Positions 20,371 through 32,890 of a stretch of 64,000 bases of DNA are shown here, one piece after another. Below the pieces are notes generated by a model. It saw only the letters and a list, made by a program, of their open reading frames with translations. It was not told where the DNA came from and made no database searches. Numbering within the stretch: the first letter of the stretch is position 1; each line of letters starts with the position of its first letter. The stretch covers positions 1-64,000 of the forward strand of contig NW_019029063.1 in the NCBI RefSeq assembly GCF_002105155.1. Reading direction: 5' to 3'. This stretch comes from Lobosporangium transversale. Lineage: Eukaryota > Mortierellomycota > Mortierellomycetes > Mortierellales > Mortierellaceae. Made by a program: the position numbers and the translations under genes.

Positions 20371-21511
20371 ATCGAGAGTATATAAAAACTCTAAAGCAAG
20401 CTTTGGGAGGGCATGATTTTGTCAACTTGTTTTCACAGTTTTGTAAGACTGAAGCCGGGAAGGAATGCATTTTTGGGGACTATTTCGTTGTAGGCATATC
20501 GACGGACAGATTTACGAAAGGGTCACTCAAGAATTATTTGTATGAAAATGTAAAAACTTCGGAAATGGGAAGCAGACTGCTTGTGGCGGATGTCAGGATA
20601 TGTCAGCCAGGCTTCATGAAGGTCCTTGAAGCCGTTTTTACAGAGAATGTCAAGACATATGAAGATTCTTATTCAAGCAGGACCCAGCAACCGGGTTGTT
20701 CGGTATTTTCTAGCAATTGAGAGATCGTAGTAAGTCTAAGCCGAGATTGATTGTATTATTTTTTATAGTGCAAAGTCCTTCCGAAATACCACTATCGTCA
20801 ATTCATGTAAAATTAATGAAAGAGACGATTGGTCGTATTTTACCTGGGGTTTTATTAGCGGGGCCTTGGGTTTGCTTGGAATCCAAACCGAGTGCTTTAA
20901 GAAGTTGATAATTGGAGGTCAAGCATCCAAGAGAAATAACCTGCAAGTAAGGCTGATGGGATTGCAGTTACTGGAGAAGGCCATCAGATTTACATCACAG
21001 AAGCTGCGCTTCTTAATGAGGTGACACGAAGTAAGGAGGACAGCGATGAGCTTAAGGTCAAGCGATGTATACTCGACTCATGGCTATATCAAATGCATGA
21101 CATCTATAGGTGCTCCAATCCACCGAGGAACATGAAGATATTGGATCATCATCATATGGAAAGACACGAAGTTCTATTGCCTGGTGTCTTTCGAATTGAC
21201 TTGATTCTGTCAATGCAAATTTCCATCAGTGTGCTTCATTCGCAGTCGATGTTCAATCTTGCGTGATACGATGTATGGAGTTAGCGATTTCTGTTTCGAA
21301 TGAAATATCTTCAAGGATTAAGGCAAGAGGATTGTTGCAGTATGATGACATTGAGAAATTACAGGAGGCATCAAACTTTATTAGAGGGAGGAAAGAAAGA
21401 ATAAATAAGTGCCGAGTAACCTACATGGATTCAAATAAGATTTGGTGGCTACTATACATTTCTTTATTATATTTATTTCATCCATGCGCAAACACATATT
21501 ACCTGAATTAA
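20371..21511 (+). pseudogene. Broken gene of unrecognised family
   Basis: After a T-rich tract and TTTAG acceptor at 20370, a frame runs to 20720 with protein-like content (YIKTLKQALGGHDFVNLFSQ, IFGDYFVVGISTDRF, SRLLVADVRICQPGFMKVLE). Further pieces follow in other frames at about 20770-20908, 21024-21266 and 21263-21511 (KRCILDSWLYQMHDIYRCS, SSRIKARGLLQYDDIEKLQE). Introns cannot account for all the frame changes with good splice sites, so it is probably degenerate. Upstream, 19611-19846 is a Ser-rich frame (SSSNNVASSSTSKVAGKKCA) that may be an earlier exon. No domain is recognised. The minus-strand frame 20156-19803 is an equally unsupported alternative. Confidence 0.35.
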
Positions 21512-21609
21512 GTAATAGCGAAGGATATGGTAGAAAATGTGGAGGGATCGTAACAAAAATGAAAAGTGCAAAGACCAGCTCTACCCTATTATCTCTATTA
21601 TTTTATAAT

Positions 21610-23032
21610 CTAATATCTGCCATTCATATTGTCATTGATCTCTTTTCTGGTAGGACCAGTGCTTGACTTGTGCTTGATGCCATCGCCAGGCTCAGTGACA
21701 CCACGTTTGTAGCCCTTAAAGTCAACGATCTGGATGGATTTGCTTGGAAGGCGAGCATTCTTGGTGGCGCCACGGAGGCGAATGTCGGCGCAGTTCATGT
21801 AATATTGTGGCAAGATATTGGCGGTCCATCTACGATTATTATTTAGTAATAGATAGGCAGTAGTTAGGAAGAGTGTAAGAACAAGGGGGAAACACACCTC
21901 AGTGATTATATCTAATCTATCCACAGATACTTACGACCAGACAAACAAACATTGGTTCTGCTTGGTGCAGGAAGGAACATTGCTAGGAATCTTAACAGGC
22001 CATTGGTAATAAGCTAAGGATGTTTAACCATGCGGGTGTTAGGGTTAGTTTGGGCTCGTAGTTTCAAATTCACACTAAAAGGGCATAGAAGACAAGCAAA
22101 AAACTGCCGATATTAGTTCAACTTACCATCGGGGCAGGTCCTAGTGTAGCGCCCAATCAAATGGAAAGTCTTTCCATTATCGTACGAAAGAGAGAATTCA
22201 CACTATTGAGAGACAGTAAGTGAAGTAGCGTTAGAACTCAATATCCCAAACTAGACCATGACCGTGGCCGATTACTCATATCCTTTTTAGACAACTTTCC
22301 AGATAGCCCATTCAAGCAATAATTTTTTGAGACCACAATCAAGCACTTTTTGTAATCAAAATGCTCTCATACACAAATATAAACTAAAATCTACTCCTGA
22401 CCAAATAAAGAAAAAACAAGCACGCTTCACATTAAGAGCATCGATGTCATGCTTACCATTCCGCCACCATGACGGGCTTGAGCGAACTGACGACGGGGGT
22501 TGGAAGGACGAGCGGGCTGCTTACTAAGCTCTTTGGCGTCCATATCAGAGGCATAGAAGCGCACATTTACGATCTGACCAGCTCTCATTTCGGTGACTGG
22601 ACCAGGGGCATACCCACCGCAGGGGAATCGCATAGAGTGTTTGTTATCCTTGAAGCCAATAAAGGTCTAATATTTGTTGTGTTGAAGAAAAAAATTGGAT
22701 GTCAGAGTGAATGTGCTCTTGATAGTTGTTCGTATGTGAGGATGGTTGGTAAATTTCTGTGAGCGCCCACAAACGTATGTAATCAGAGAGCAAAAAATAG
22801 AGTGGGTAATCATTCATTTCACTGCTAATTACGGTATGTTTCTAGAAATACAAAATGTTGGAATGCAGGGATACCGAAATCAAATTGGATGGAGTTAAGA
22901 CTTTACATGAATGCGACCGTTAAATTGCTTGGTGCCATAGCCTCCACGAGGAGTAGGATAGAGCATTCCCATATGGGCAGACACTATGGTGATATAGGAG
23001 ATGACCAAAAGAAGAGCAGCTGCGAACTTCAT
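21610..23032 (-). CDS. Secreted LPMO-like (histidine-brace) protein
   Basis: Five exons: 23032-22907, 22666-22457, 22202-22127, 22013-21935 and 21829-21610, giving 236 residues in frame. The N-terminus MKFAAALLLVISYITIVSA is a clear signal peptide. Cleavage leaves His1 (HMGMLYPTPRGGYGT), the copper ligand of lytic polysaccharide monooxygenases. The second conserved His is in QARHGGGMCEFSLSYD. Other signatures are CGGYAPGPVTEMRAG, YTRTCPD, VPSCTKQNQCLFVWSW and YYMNCADIRL, with paired cysteines. It fits copper-dependent oxidative cleavage of chitin, cellulose or cell-wall glycans outside the cell. The AA family cannot be fixed from here; it resembles the chitin-binding type-4-like group common in Mucoromycota. 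No carbohydrate-binding module or GPI signal is seen at the C-terminus. Confidence 0.85.
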
Positions 23033-25162
23033 TTTTGTTTTGTTTTTTGATGGACGGGATGATGCTGAAGTTGAAAAGGGTCCTTTGGAAGGGAGTAAGG
23101 GCGAGGGCGAGGGCGAGGGCGAAGGATTCAGGAGGCGTGGGGTAGGAAGGTAGAGGAGTGGTTCTATCGGAGACACTGGGATGGCCGAGGGAGTTTCGGT
23201 GGAATGGGTTGCTTTGTGCAGCTAAGGGGTGGGCGGAGAATGAGGAGCCGTGGATGAAGAACACAGTGAGTTGATGAGGATAAAAAAAAGAAAAAGAAAA
23301 GAGCAACCCTTTGCTTTTAAAGGAGAGGGAGTTATGTGGCAGCAGACGCTTATTCTTGCTCACTCCACGCCTAGACAAAGAAGTTTAGAAGCACCAATGA
23401 GCAACTACGAGAGGCGCACAACACATACGATATAAACATGGACTTAAGGAAGCACAAGAAAGTTTCCATCAAGTCAATTTGAAGGTTATAATCACGAAAC
23501 AATTACCAACTGATGTAACGGCGGTGACATGAGTGCTTTTGCAGGCATTTAAGGATCTACCTCCTGAGTTAGACTCGTGTTAGAGCTTCAGAAGGAGGAT
23601 CGGCCTTTTTCTGCCTGGGATAAGCATCGCCCAGCCTAACATCTGTGCATGTGTTTACACTTATTTCGCTTATTTCGCTTATTATTTTGTTTTTCTCCCG
23701 ACACTCCCGAATCAACAAACAAATTAAATTGCGCATTTCCTGAGTCGATAATTAACTAGTAATTTACAGGCGTTTGAGATTTGTGCTAACATGAACACTA
23801 TCCCTCCTTCTATGGTATGGGAAGACCATGGATTATATCAGTGGGAAAAGGGCATGACTGTGTATACGTATCATGATCGAATTTGTTTCTTCTCCGACAT
23901 GCCAATCAAATAGAACATGTTTATTGCCCCTCTGTAAGGAAAAAAGAAGATCAAGATAATGACAAAGGGAGAAGGGGGTTTGAATTGATTCTATATGTCT
24001 GACATCAATGCATGTGTTGTACAACCAAGCATTGGCATGTTTTTTCCATGCAGAAAAATTTTTTCTATCCATTATTGGCCCAGCATTGTGGTATAAACGC
24101 GTTTGTCCGATCCGATTCTAAATCTTTTTAAAAGGGAGTCTTATTCAAAACATAATATATTAACATATAAATATTTTATGTCTGTGCTGAACGTTTTAAT
24201 ATCGCGCCGTGGTCTATCCGTTTCTACCCAATGGTAGACAGGGTCCAGCCCAACGGAAGGTGTTCTAGAGGCCATGTTCCACCGGATATCGAAAAACGTG
24301 GAATCAGGCCTGATTGATGAACCTTAATGTTATATCCAAACTCTTTCTTTCTATTCCTTTGCCTCATACACATTACTGTCATTATTGTCTGCTGACGTTG
24401 GATGCCGTTGAATATTATCTTTAGTTTTAGAAACGATAATTACACTTGTAGCTGCTTAAATATCCCGAGCAGCTCTTGTTCCTACTACCGTTGCTCACTT
24501 TCTCACCTCTCTGCTCTACGAAATGATCTTGAGTTTTGTTTGAGTCGGAATCCTTCAAACATTAGATTATGTAATTTTTGATTTCTGCGTCCTTATTTTT
24601 TTAATATCTTAAAAGGTCCCTTATATGATTACTTCGCACAAGACATTTTTCAAGATGCAAAGGCGACGTTGCGCAGTGTTATTCTTATAAACGCTGACGT
24701 ACCTATCAAGACTATCTATTCTCAGCCAGGGCTTTTACCTCCTTGGTCACAGCGCAAATCTTATTCTTAACCACTGAGCTTGCGGTTGATCGTGATTTCA
24801 AACGGTACCAGCATTTCCCTCTTGTATTAAGCCTATGCATCAAAAGTGCGCTAGATGGAAAGGAATCTGAACTTAAGCGAAGGGAATCGAATCATTGTTT
24901 TTGATCCCGATATGCAATCTACAGGCAAGAGAGTGATCTGGCGTCCATCGCGATAGATAGCAAGTTGATACAAGCAGCAGCAGGGATACGTCAACAGCAT
25001 TGGCCGTGGCTTAAACATTGTAGGAGACATAATGATGATGGGCGAACCAGAGGGGCTTCCAGTCGGTTACGATAGATAGGTGTCTCAAAACAATTTCAAC
25101 GAGTATAGATGAATCTTGCTCTGCTAGCTACAGACGGGAATGCAGTAGTGATCATTGAAGTC
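23033..25162. other. LPMO promoter side and gene-free stretch
   Basis: The LPMO 5' leader contains a GGGCGA hexamer array at about 23098-23125. Farther right there are short frames only. The stretch 24480-25080 is AT-rich without coding pattern. The relic reductase begins near 25163. Confidence 0.5.
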
Positions 25163-25376
25163 AGCCTGATTTTGTGATTGTTCATGGCCCATCTCTTCTT
25201 CTTCAGGGCCTATCGGCATATATTGGTGTATTAGGCATGCCCAGTGGCTGTTGGATGGTTCAATCGTATACAAGGAAGATATGAGTATTGAATTAGAAAG
25301 AGCGCCCGAAGCATTTGTCGATATTTTCCAGGAAAAGAACTTTGGCAAGGGGATTGTCAAGGTTTCAGACTTGTAG
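25163..25376 (+). pseudogene. Relic of alkenal/prostaglandin-reductase-like gene
   Basis: Two pieces of the family at 44-48 kb are fused by a large internal deletion. A frame including SAYIGVLGMP (about 25215-25244) matches SSYVGVLGMP of the intact gene. From 25242, in another frame, QWLLDGSIVYKEDMSIELER and then FQEKNFGKGIVKVSDL followed by TAG match the C-terminus (QWLLNGEIIYKEHVTVGLEN ... LQGKNFGKAVVKIADL). The catalytic and NADP-binding middle is gone, so it cannot be functional. Confidence 0.85.
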
Positions 25377-25467
25377 GGAATGAAGTTGTAAAACAAATGG
25401 ATCATGTATGGAGTAGCATTCCACTTCTATTTATTTGTCATTAAATATCACTTTCCTATCGCCGCCA

Positions 25468-27363
25468 TCAATCAATTTCTTCATCATCGAGACTGATATC
25501 AGGGCGATGTTCCCGAAGCCATTCTATGACTAACTCATCGTCTTCTTCGTGCAGACCTTGAATGGATACAAGACTAGGCCAGTTTTTGCTCATCCACATG
25601 ATCTCAGGGACTTTAATACAATGGTCCATTGCACTTATACACAATGTGTGCAATTCTTTGAGTGGTGATAGTAAGCTGAGCCCTGACCGCAGGGAGAATT
25701 CGATCCAAATAGTGTTGCTACTCTCATCTAACGCATGGTCCAGGGTCGAGTACCCATTGTTGAGTGCATCTATTACAACTGTTGATCGTGATATTGCTGT
25801 TAACGTAGAAGATTCTGAAGGATGCTCTTCCACGTTTGCTGACGACCCACCATCGAAACTAGTATCATCTTCTTCGTCTCCCTCATTTGTATAACCACTC
25901 TCATACTGATCTTCAGCATCCAAAAGAGATCCTGTGATGGCCAGGTATTTCAATTTGCTAAGCTTAGAAAGCTGTTCATAAACAAATATTCTTGCTTTTG
26001 AGGGTGGAAATAGCCGTTGCTCATCTTCCGTGAGGACACAAGCATCATAGTCGAAGCGCATCGCCAAAGACTCAATTCCGTGGCATGCCCATTGCCTAAA
26101 AGTAATGGGGCTATTATGGTTACTAACACTAGTATCCAGATGCTGCCTACCAGAAGCAATGGCCGAAGGTCCTTTTACTCCGCCGTATGCTTCTTTTATC
26201 ATATCTGCTACATTGACAGAGACATTCCATGCATCCAACCTCCGAAGGCTCCAACACCGTTCAAACAACAGTTGGACCATATGACCCTGGATTCCATATG
26301 CAGCGCCGATATCCAACACGGTCAAATCTCTGCAATTTTCAATTAAAGCAACAAGGCTTCTGTCGCCAAATCGGGTGTCTGATGCTCGAAAAGTCTGCAA
26401 GTTCGGGAAAGAGGCGATCAGACGAGCGATTGTATCGTCATCCATATCTTCTGTCGAAGAAATATCTAAGTATTTGATTTTGGGGCACCGTCTGGCCAGT
26501 CGCTCAGGAAAATCCTGACTAAAATATACTTCCACCGATTCTCTCAAGGAGAGTCGATTGAGTAATGGGAAACGGCTACCGAGATTGAGCAATAAATCTT
26601 GCGTGCAAGCAACATTGTCCATACATAACGAGAGAATTCCGAAGGATCCCTTGATCTCGATCTCAGTATCCTGGGACAAATTCCTGATGCCATCTGTAAT
26701 CTGTTCAGGTGCGCTGGCGATTGGCAAAAGCCCTGATGCAAATTCTTCTCCAGATCCGAAGGGGTGCTTGTAGGCGTGGGTTCCCTTGAAGGAGAGTTCT
26801 TGTAAGGAGCTATTACATTGAGTTAGAATGGTCTCGAGCGTGCTAACCTGAAGCGTCTTATTCTCGTCAAAAGCTAGTCTTCTTAAGAAGCGCAGCTCTC
26901 CTACTGCATCAACAAGGGCAGAGTAATGGGATGAAGGATCGTCGTGGAATGTGAGTGAGAGGTCTCTCAACTGAGGGTTCTGTAAAAGGAGCCGAACATG
27001 GTCTTTTTGGTTGATGAGCGTAGTCTTGGGAAGAACCAAGGTGAGGAGGTTCTCACAGAGAGTATCCTTGTTGCTCTGAGTGTTGAAAAGCAGGCTGATG
27101 TCATCGTATCGAGAGCACTTGAGGATACGGATCAATCCACTGTGCTTGCTAAGCGAGTTGCGGAAAGCTGGGTGATGCCAATGTTTGCCAGCATCGATTG
27201 TATACCAGAGGATGGGGAGCCATGCAGCATTGCATGCACGACTAACACGTAAACATGCAGCGATGGTGCTGCGGTCAAGAACATGGGCGATGCGCTGGCA
27301 GATCTCGGGTAATGAGAAGACCTTGGCGACTGCATTAGACCGATCTTGCCCAAGAAGAGACAT
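25468..27363 (-). CDS. F-box / leucine-rich-repeat protein
   Basis: A single exon of 631 codons from the ATG at 27363 (an upstream in-frame ATG at 27381 would add six residues). The N-terminus has an F-box-like segment (VFSLPEICQRIAHVLDRSTI, ACLRVSRACNAAWLPILWYT). Degenerate leucine-rich repeats follow (LRDLSLTF, LQELSFKG, LNRLSLRESV, IKYLDISST, LQTFRASDT, LTVLDIGAAY, LRRLDAWNV). An acidic linker (DEEDDTSFDGG) and a final LRR-like part complete it. F-box proteins link substrates to Skp1-Cul1 (SCF) ubiquitin ligases. Large families of this architecture occur in Mortierellomycota, so the substrate cannot be named. Confidence 0.85.
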   Translation of the reverse strand: MSLLGQDRSNAVAKVFSLPEICQRIAHVLDRSTIAACLRVSRACNAAWLPILWYTIDAGKHWHHPAFRNSLSKHSGLIRILKCSRYDDISLLFNTQSNKDTLCENLLTLVLPKTTLINQKDHVRLLLQNPQLRDLSLTFHDDPSSHYSALVDAVGELRFLRRLAFDENKTLQVSTLETILTQCNSSLQELSFKGTHAYKHPFGSGEEFASGLLPIASAPEQITDGIRNLSQDTEIEIKGSFGILSLCMDNVACTQDLLLNLGSRFPLLNRLSLRESVEVYFSQDFPERLARRCPKIKYLDISSTEDMDDDTIARLIASFPNLQTFRASDTRFGDRSLVALIENCRDLTVLDIGAAYGIQGHMVQLLFERCWSLRRLDAWNVSVNVADMIKEAYGGVKGPSAIASGRQHLDTSVSNHNSPITFRQWACHGIESLAMRFDYDACVLTEDEQRLFPPSKARIFVYEQLSKLSKLKYLAITGSLLDAEDQYESGYTNEGDEEDDTSFDGGSSANVEEHPSESSTLTAISRSTVVIDALNNGYSTLDHALDESSNTIWIEFSLRSGLSLLSPLKELHTLCISAMDHCIKVPEIMWMSKNWPSLVSIQGLHEEDDELVIEWLREHRPDISLDDEEID

Positions 27364-28059
27364 GGTGAGCAAGAGATGCATTAGACGATGCCCTCCAGAA
27401 CAGAGTAAGTTTCACTCTTGTAACAAATTTCACATCCAATAGAATTCTATGTTTGTGGACAAACTGCCGTGTTTTAGTGCGACAACGAGTATGAGCTTGA
27501 ACAAAGGGCTAATATGTTACGTTTGGAGGCCATTCCATATGGGGGTTTACTATCGTATTCAATGAAGATTTCAGATCATAATAAACACCTTTCTTTCGTT
27601 CTCGTTACATCTTATATTTCTGGCATCTGAGGGTCCTTGTTAAAAAAAAATTTATGATTCTGGTCATTTTACATATGTTCATAATGATGCTCAGCTGAAT
27701 AGCCTCGCCATGGCCACAGGTACTGTTCATATTCACTTACCGCCAATACTCTGCAAGATACGATTTCTTCAGTTCACAATATCCACCCGACACATTGTAC
27801 GAAAGCCCTACACGAGCTCCACAGTGCTTTCTTGCCAGAAGAGGAAGGACCATACTGGGCCGAAAGGAACGGCAATTTGGAGAAACAGGAGGTGTTGTCG
27901 AAATTGACAAGGCCTTAACGGCTTCAGAAAGCAATACGCCTGTTAATAGTAGAGAGGATCATGTCTCGTCTTAAATAGTTATGACTCAGCTTGGCAGTCG
28001 TAGTAGTATTTGTCAACACTCTCCACCGACATCTCTCTTCTTTTGCCACCAATCCTTAA
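27364..28059. other. Intergenic with MITE fragment and orphan open exon
   Basis: Contains the MITE-arm fragment 27574-27625. On the minus strand about 27934-27735 is open between an AACAG acceptor and an in-frame TAA, reading LLSEAVKALSISTTPPVSPN and SGGYCELKKSYLAEYWR. It is not recognised and may be a last exon of a lost gene or chance. The right end is the promoter of the lipid kinase gene. Confidence 0.4.
27574..27625. mobile_element. Fragment of the 130-bp-TIR MITE
   Basis: GATCATAATAAACACCTTTC and the following TTTCGTTCTCGTTAC, ending in CTGGCA, match one end of the MITE at 15542-16006 (right arm, 15952-16006). Only this end is present. Confidence 0.65.
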
Positions 28060-29415
28060 ATGACCAATCCCCTTATTTGCACAGCCTGCCAATACGTAAC
28101 AAAAACGACGCTCCCAATAGATGGCGCGATAGTTGCGCAAAAAGTATTTGAGGTGAGCTAGCGGCTCTTATCGTTTATCTCTGTCATTCATTCTCCTTCT
28201 CACTTCCTCACTCATTCTCATTTCCATTCTCATCCTCATTTGAATTCTATCATCCTCATCAACATGGGCATCCTTCCGATGTCTGACAAGTTTCCGCTTT
28301 TGGTCGTTTTGAACCCAAACTCTGGCACGAAACAGGCCCGTGAAGTCTGGGAGTCTATTGTCCAGCCTGCACTTAATAAGGCCCAGAAACCTTTTACTCT
28401 GATTGAGAGCGTTGCGCAAGGATATACTCAATCATACTTTTCCAACAACATCAAACGTATTATCATAGACCTTGTTCAATCGCTCAGCTTAGTCAATGAC
28501 GAGGGCAATATCACTCGACCAAGTACTGCCACTCTACAAATTATGGTCCTTGGTGGAGATGGGACGGTCCATGAGATCGTAAATGGTGTCCTTCGAGGCG
28601 TGGAAGGGACCGCTTTTGTCTCAAATGAGTTCCGACCCAAGGTGGAGCTTTCAATCATCCCTACAGGCACAGGGAATGCTATCTCCACGAGTCTTGGCGT
28701 CAATGGACCTCAAGATGCATTGGATCGCTTTCTGAATGGAAACACAACGCCATTACGCCTCATGTCCGTGTCAACAAAGACGTCTAATAATCTTTGGGAA
28801 ATTTCTGTGTACACCGTTGTGGTGAATAGCTATGGATTGCACTGCGCAACAGTGTATGACTCTGAAGAGTTTCGGCACTTGGGTAATGAACGGTTCCGTC
28901 AAGCAGCCATGAAAAATATAGAGAATCTGAAACAGTATGAAGGACAGCTAATGTTTTATGGCCCACTGCAAAGCTATAATCGATCATCGGCATCTTTCGT
29001 TACCGCCATTAATACTGACAATGATGATAATCGAAATGACGGTCTCGATAATGTTACGGCCTCCCTTTCAGGGCCATTCACATATCTGCTGATTACAAAA
29101 CAAGCCTCGCTTGAGCCTGGATTCACGCCTACGCCGCTTGCACATACTTCAGACGAATGGATGGATGTGCTAGCACTCCAGAACGTGGGCAGGGATGAGA
29201 TTATTCAAATGTTTGGAGCCACAGCAACAGGTCAGCATATAGAGCAAGAAAAAGTCGAGTATTTCAAAGCAAAAAGGATTGAAATGGAGACGCCTACACA
29301 GGGTCGTTTGTGCATTGATGGCGAGTTCCTGACTATCAAAGGTGGATATGAGGGTCGCGTACGTTTCGAAGTGGTACCAGACGTGAACACACAAATCTTT
29401 GGGGTGTACGTGTAG
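28060..29415 (+). CDS. Diacylglycerol/sphingosine-kinase-like lipid kinase
   Basis: Two exons, 28060-28152 and 28291-29415, give 405 residues. Exon 1 reads MTNPLICTACQYVTKTTLPI ... and ends at a GTGAGC donor in phase with exon 2. The DAGK catalytic domain follows: LLVVLNPNSGT (nucleotide-binding loop), VLGGDGTVHEIVNGVL (the GGDGT phosphate loop) and LSIIPTGTGNAIS. The C-terminal lobe ends CIDGEFLTIKGGYEGRVRFE, as in the sphingosine kinase/YegS fold. It should phosphorylate diacylglycerol, a sphingoid base or a related lipid; the choice is not visible. No membrane span or C1 domain is present. If exon 1 is not used, the start would be the ATG at 28264, inside the modelled intron. Confidence 0.85.
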
Positions 29416-31097
29416 AAGCATAGTGTAGACGTGGGTTAGCTGAACAGCGAAGCTCGATTCTGTCGCGCGGAAAATATGATGATCGCATCTTGCAAGTTTA
29501 TTATTATTATTATTATTATTATATTTCGCGCACTAAATGATTCCCAGTCCAAGTTTGCCAGTTTTCATCCATTTGTACATTCAATCTTCTACACATGCTA
29601 GATACTCTCGTTTCCCTCCTACCTTAACTACCTAAAATGAACAATAAATAGAGCAGATAGTAACAGACATGCTCTACTTCCAGACACTTTCCCTTAAATA
29701 CCCTCATTTCTCACAGGTCAAAGGGACTAAAACACGCATATTATATTCTTACTGTTAATCAAATGATCCGATTATATAATGCTTTGTAATCCTCTAGTAC
29801 ACTTTGCAAATGAAGCTTTTTTAATGTCAATGTGGTTTACGGACGTAGTACTGTAAGATTTAGTCAGAGGGAGTCGTATAGATCTTGTTAATATATCCTG
29901 GTTAAAACACAGCCAATCAATTTTGCTTGCACACACGGATGCAACACCATATCTTTATTTCAGTCAAACACTCCTTCACAACGGCGATTGTTGTGGAAAG
30001 ATAAGAGGGTTTATTGCACTCACAACTATCACTCTAAATTCGACCGGTCCAGTCTTTATAGCATCAAACCATTTTTGTGCGCTGGCTGGAAGAATTTATT
30101 AGACTAACTGAATTTAATAATATTCATGTTCTAGATTGCCAAAATGAAGTTCGAAAATTTCTTCTTGGTTGGCATGTTTTAAAGCGATGAGGAAAAGAAG
30201 AATATTCTGTCCTATATTCTACCATGAAGGGCCATATGCATGCTGGTTTTTAAGCTCTTCAGCTAAATAGGTCTGAAACCCCAGCATTACAATATGCATT
30301 ATATAAAGCATCAAGCGCCAGCCAAGGGATACTGTAGCGAGAAAGATGAAATGAAAAACTCGTTCATAAAAAGAACAATTCTGAGCCCGCTGTGGCGACA
30401 AATAATGATCCTGTTGCTGTGCTCGACTTTTTTTTTTACGGTTTTTGTGTGTGGCGTTTAGCAACCAAGTAACAAACCAACAAACAGAGTTGAGAAACTG
30501 TGTCTATTTGTGCATATTTTCCTCCGAGGAGTTATTTCAGACAACATGGGTATAGTTATATATATATGATACGAATCAGTCATATCAATTGGCGAGGATA
30601 CAATGCTGTCAAACAAATCGTATTGGATCCTTTGCATCCCATTCCATTGTTTCTGTAAAAATCTTATGAGATAATGGGGTTCTATTAGTAAATACTGAAC
30701 TGTCGCTGGGTTGCCCAATTGCTTTGCACAGCCATATTTTAAAGTAACCAGAGATCCATTGGGCGGGATAACTCTGTGTCAGTAGCTCTGTATCAGTAAC
30801 AGATTTCATGTCAGATTAGTACTGAAGTTGAGTGTGGGGGCGGTAACTTGAGCAGTACAATCGGGAATGGTTGTTGTTTTGGACATTTGTTGTACGTAGA
30901 TTTATGACGGTATTTTAGATTAGAGGATCAAAAAGAATTCGGTATAAAAAGTATAAAAAGTAACCTTTTTCACTCTTACTTTTTTTTCCTTTCACTTCTC
31001 TCCCCTCGAATCACATCCTCGCCACGTTTTTTTTCACCACAGTTCCTGATACTTTCCGCAACGTAAAATACCTTTCATTCACGATCCATCAAGGAAC
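29416..31097. other. Gene-free stretch with (TTA)n microsatellite
   Basis: A perfect TTA array lies at about 29499-29522 shortly after the lipid kinase stop. The remainder is AT-rich with short frames only. The last 120 bases are the pyrimidine-rich promoter and leader of the membrane protein gene. Nothing else recognisable. Confidence 0.5.
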
Positions 31098-32890
31098 ATG
31101 GGTTTGAGAGACATACTACGTGCTGCTGCTACATTAGCAGCGCTCGTTACTTTGGTAATAATAAAAGTGCTTTTATTTTTTATTTTTTTTCTACAGCCAT
31201 AATAGTGACAACAGTATACAACAAGAGAAGATACTAACATTACATTCAATATACATGTTTCTTTCTTTCTTTCCTCAAGGGTTTCTCCTTCGTTGGTGTA
31301 AAGATGAACGATCCACCAGAACAGAGTAGATCACCACTAACTGGTTTCCCTACATGGCACGGGACAATTCCAAGTACGTTGGAAAAAAAAATGTGGCAGT
31401 GACAAATAAATTTTTGTCTGGAACCAAACGAAAAAGTTAATTTGTACTGCGCCCACAACGGAGTTTCGAAGTTTCTGTTACTCATCGCACAACTGCTCTT
31501 TTTTCTTTTTCTATTTCATTTTAGACGAAGACAAAGAGGTGAATTATGCATTTGTCCTGGCAGCGTTACTCTTCACCGTTGGTGCATCGTATCTATCTCA
31601 CCGTGCGACCAAGTCACCTTCCCGGTCGCTGACAGGATTCGTGACACTTTCGACCGGTAATGAAGAATCGTCGGTTCAGGTGAACGAGCTTATTCAATAC
31701 TACATCGACGCCACCACGATTTCTGTTGTCGGATACATTTTCTTTGATGTCGGAAAGATCTGGGCTGTTGTCGGTGTACTCCACAATTTATTAGAAGTGG
31801 CGCTGCTGCTTACATTTCTTCAAGGAGGGCGTGTTACCAAGGTGTCCTTTGGGTTATATTTGTTTGTCTATGTTTGCCTAGTCATTTTGTTTAGTGTCTA
31901 TCTCGACTGGCCCAAGGACGCCATTTTTTTCCGCTGGCAGGGTAAGCGTTTTGAACAAAAAAAAAAATAAATTAAAAAAAATGGTAGAGCATGGAAAAGC
32001 CTTGGAATGTTTTAACACAGGGCGTCCGTACGTGTTTGCTAACAACAACTACTTTCTTTTTCAATATTATTTTAGGACTATGCTCTGATTTTGGTTTAGT
32101 CATTATGTTTGTACGCATCTTTATTTCTACCAAGAAGCAGCTTGAAGCATTCGGAAATCGTGATCTCCATGATGAAGAGCTCGCCAGAGCACAAAGCGTC
32201 GTTGAAAGACTCGCTCAAGAACAAGAACGCAGTGGTAGTATCGATGCTCTTGCCATCCATCATCCAAAAGCTGGTGATAGAATAGCCCATACAGCGGGAC
32301 CTTCAAGTGCGACCGTCGCCGTCAACAGCCCGTTGGATTATCTTCAGTCTGGTTTGAAGAAATTTGTAGCCCTGCCGCCTACTCCTCCACAGAGCCATCA
32401 ACCCAAAGATCGTAGTCCTGAGAGCACACCCCGTTCACAACATCAGGCTCATTTTGATGGGGAGACTGTGCATGTGCTTGTAGGCGACGACAGCGCCAAC
32501 GTAGATGCCAATGACTGCACACGACCTGTAGTACGCACCCTGAGCAAGGATAAATCCATCTGGGGCGTTGAGTGGTACAATCCTAATCAACTCTTGATTT
32601 TGATAGCAGCCTCAGTGTTCCATTTAGTTGGTAATGTTTTGGTCACAATCTGGCCTCGTAGCATGTATGCTCTTGCCGCCTTCCAGTTCTCGTATGGTGT
32701 GGTGTTCCCGTTGTATGCCTACTATCTCTATGTCGACAACCATGCATTGCGACAGACCAAGGTCTATCTACCCCAGTTCACAAAAGTAAAGACGTTCACT
32801 GTCATCTGTTTGACCTTTATTGGCGCAACTCTCACCATCCGTCTAGCCCTCTATTTCTCCACTCGTCCCGCCAGTGGAAGTGTATTTTAA
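31098..32890 (+). CDS. Multi-pass membrane protein, function unknown
   Basis: Four exons: 31098-31154, 31280-31373, 31525-31941 and 32076-32890, 460 residues with consistent phase. The N-terminal segment (ILRAAATLAALVTL) is hydrophobic. About seven more hydrophobic segments follow, for example YAFVLAALLFTVGASYL, WAVVGVLHNLLEVALLLTFL, FGLYLFVYVCLVILFSVYL, LLILIAASVFHLVGNVLVTI, FSYGVVFPLYAYYL and FTVICLTFIGATLTIRLALY. Between the two membrane halves is a hydrophilic loop of about 140 residues rich in His, Pro and Ser. No transporter or receptor signature is recognised. Introns have clean GT-AG ends. Confidence 0.8.
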
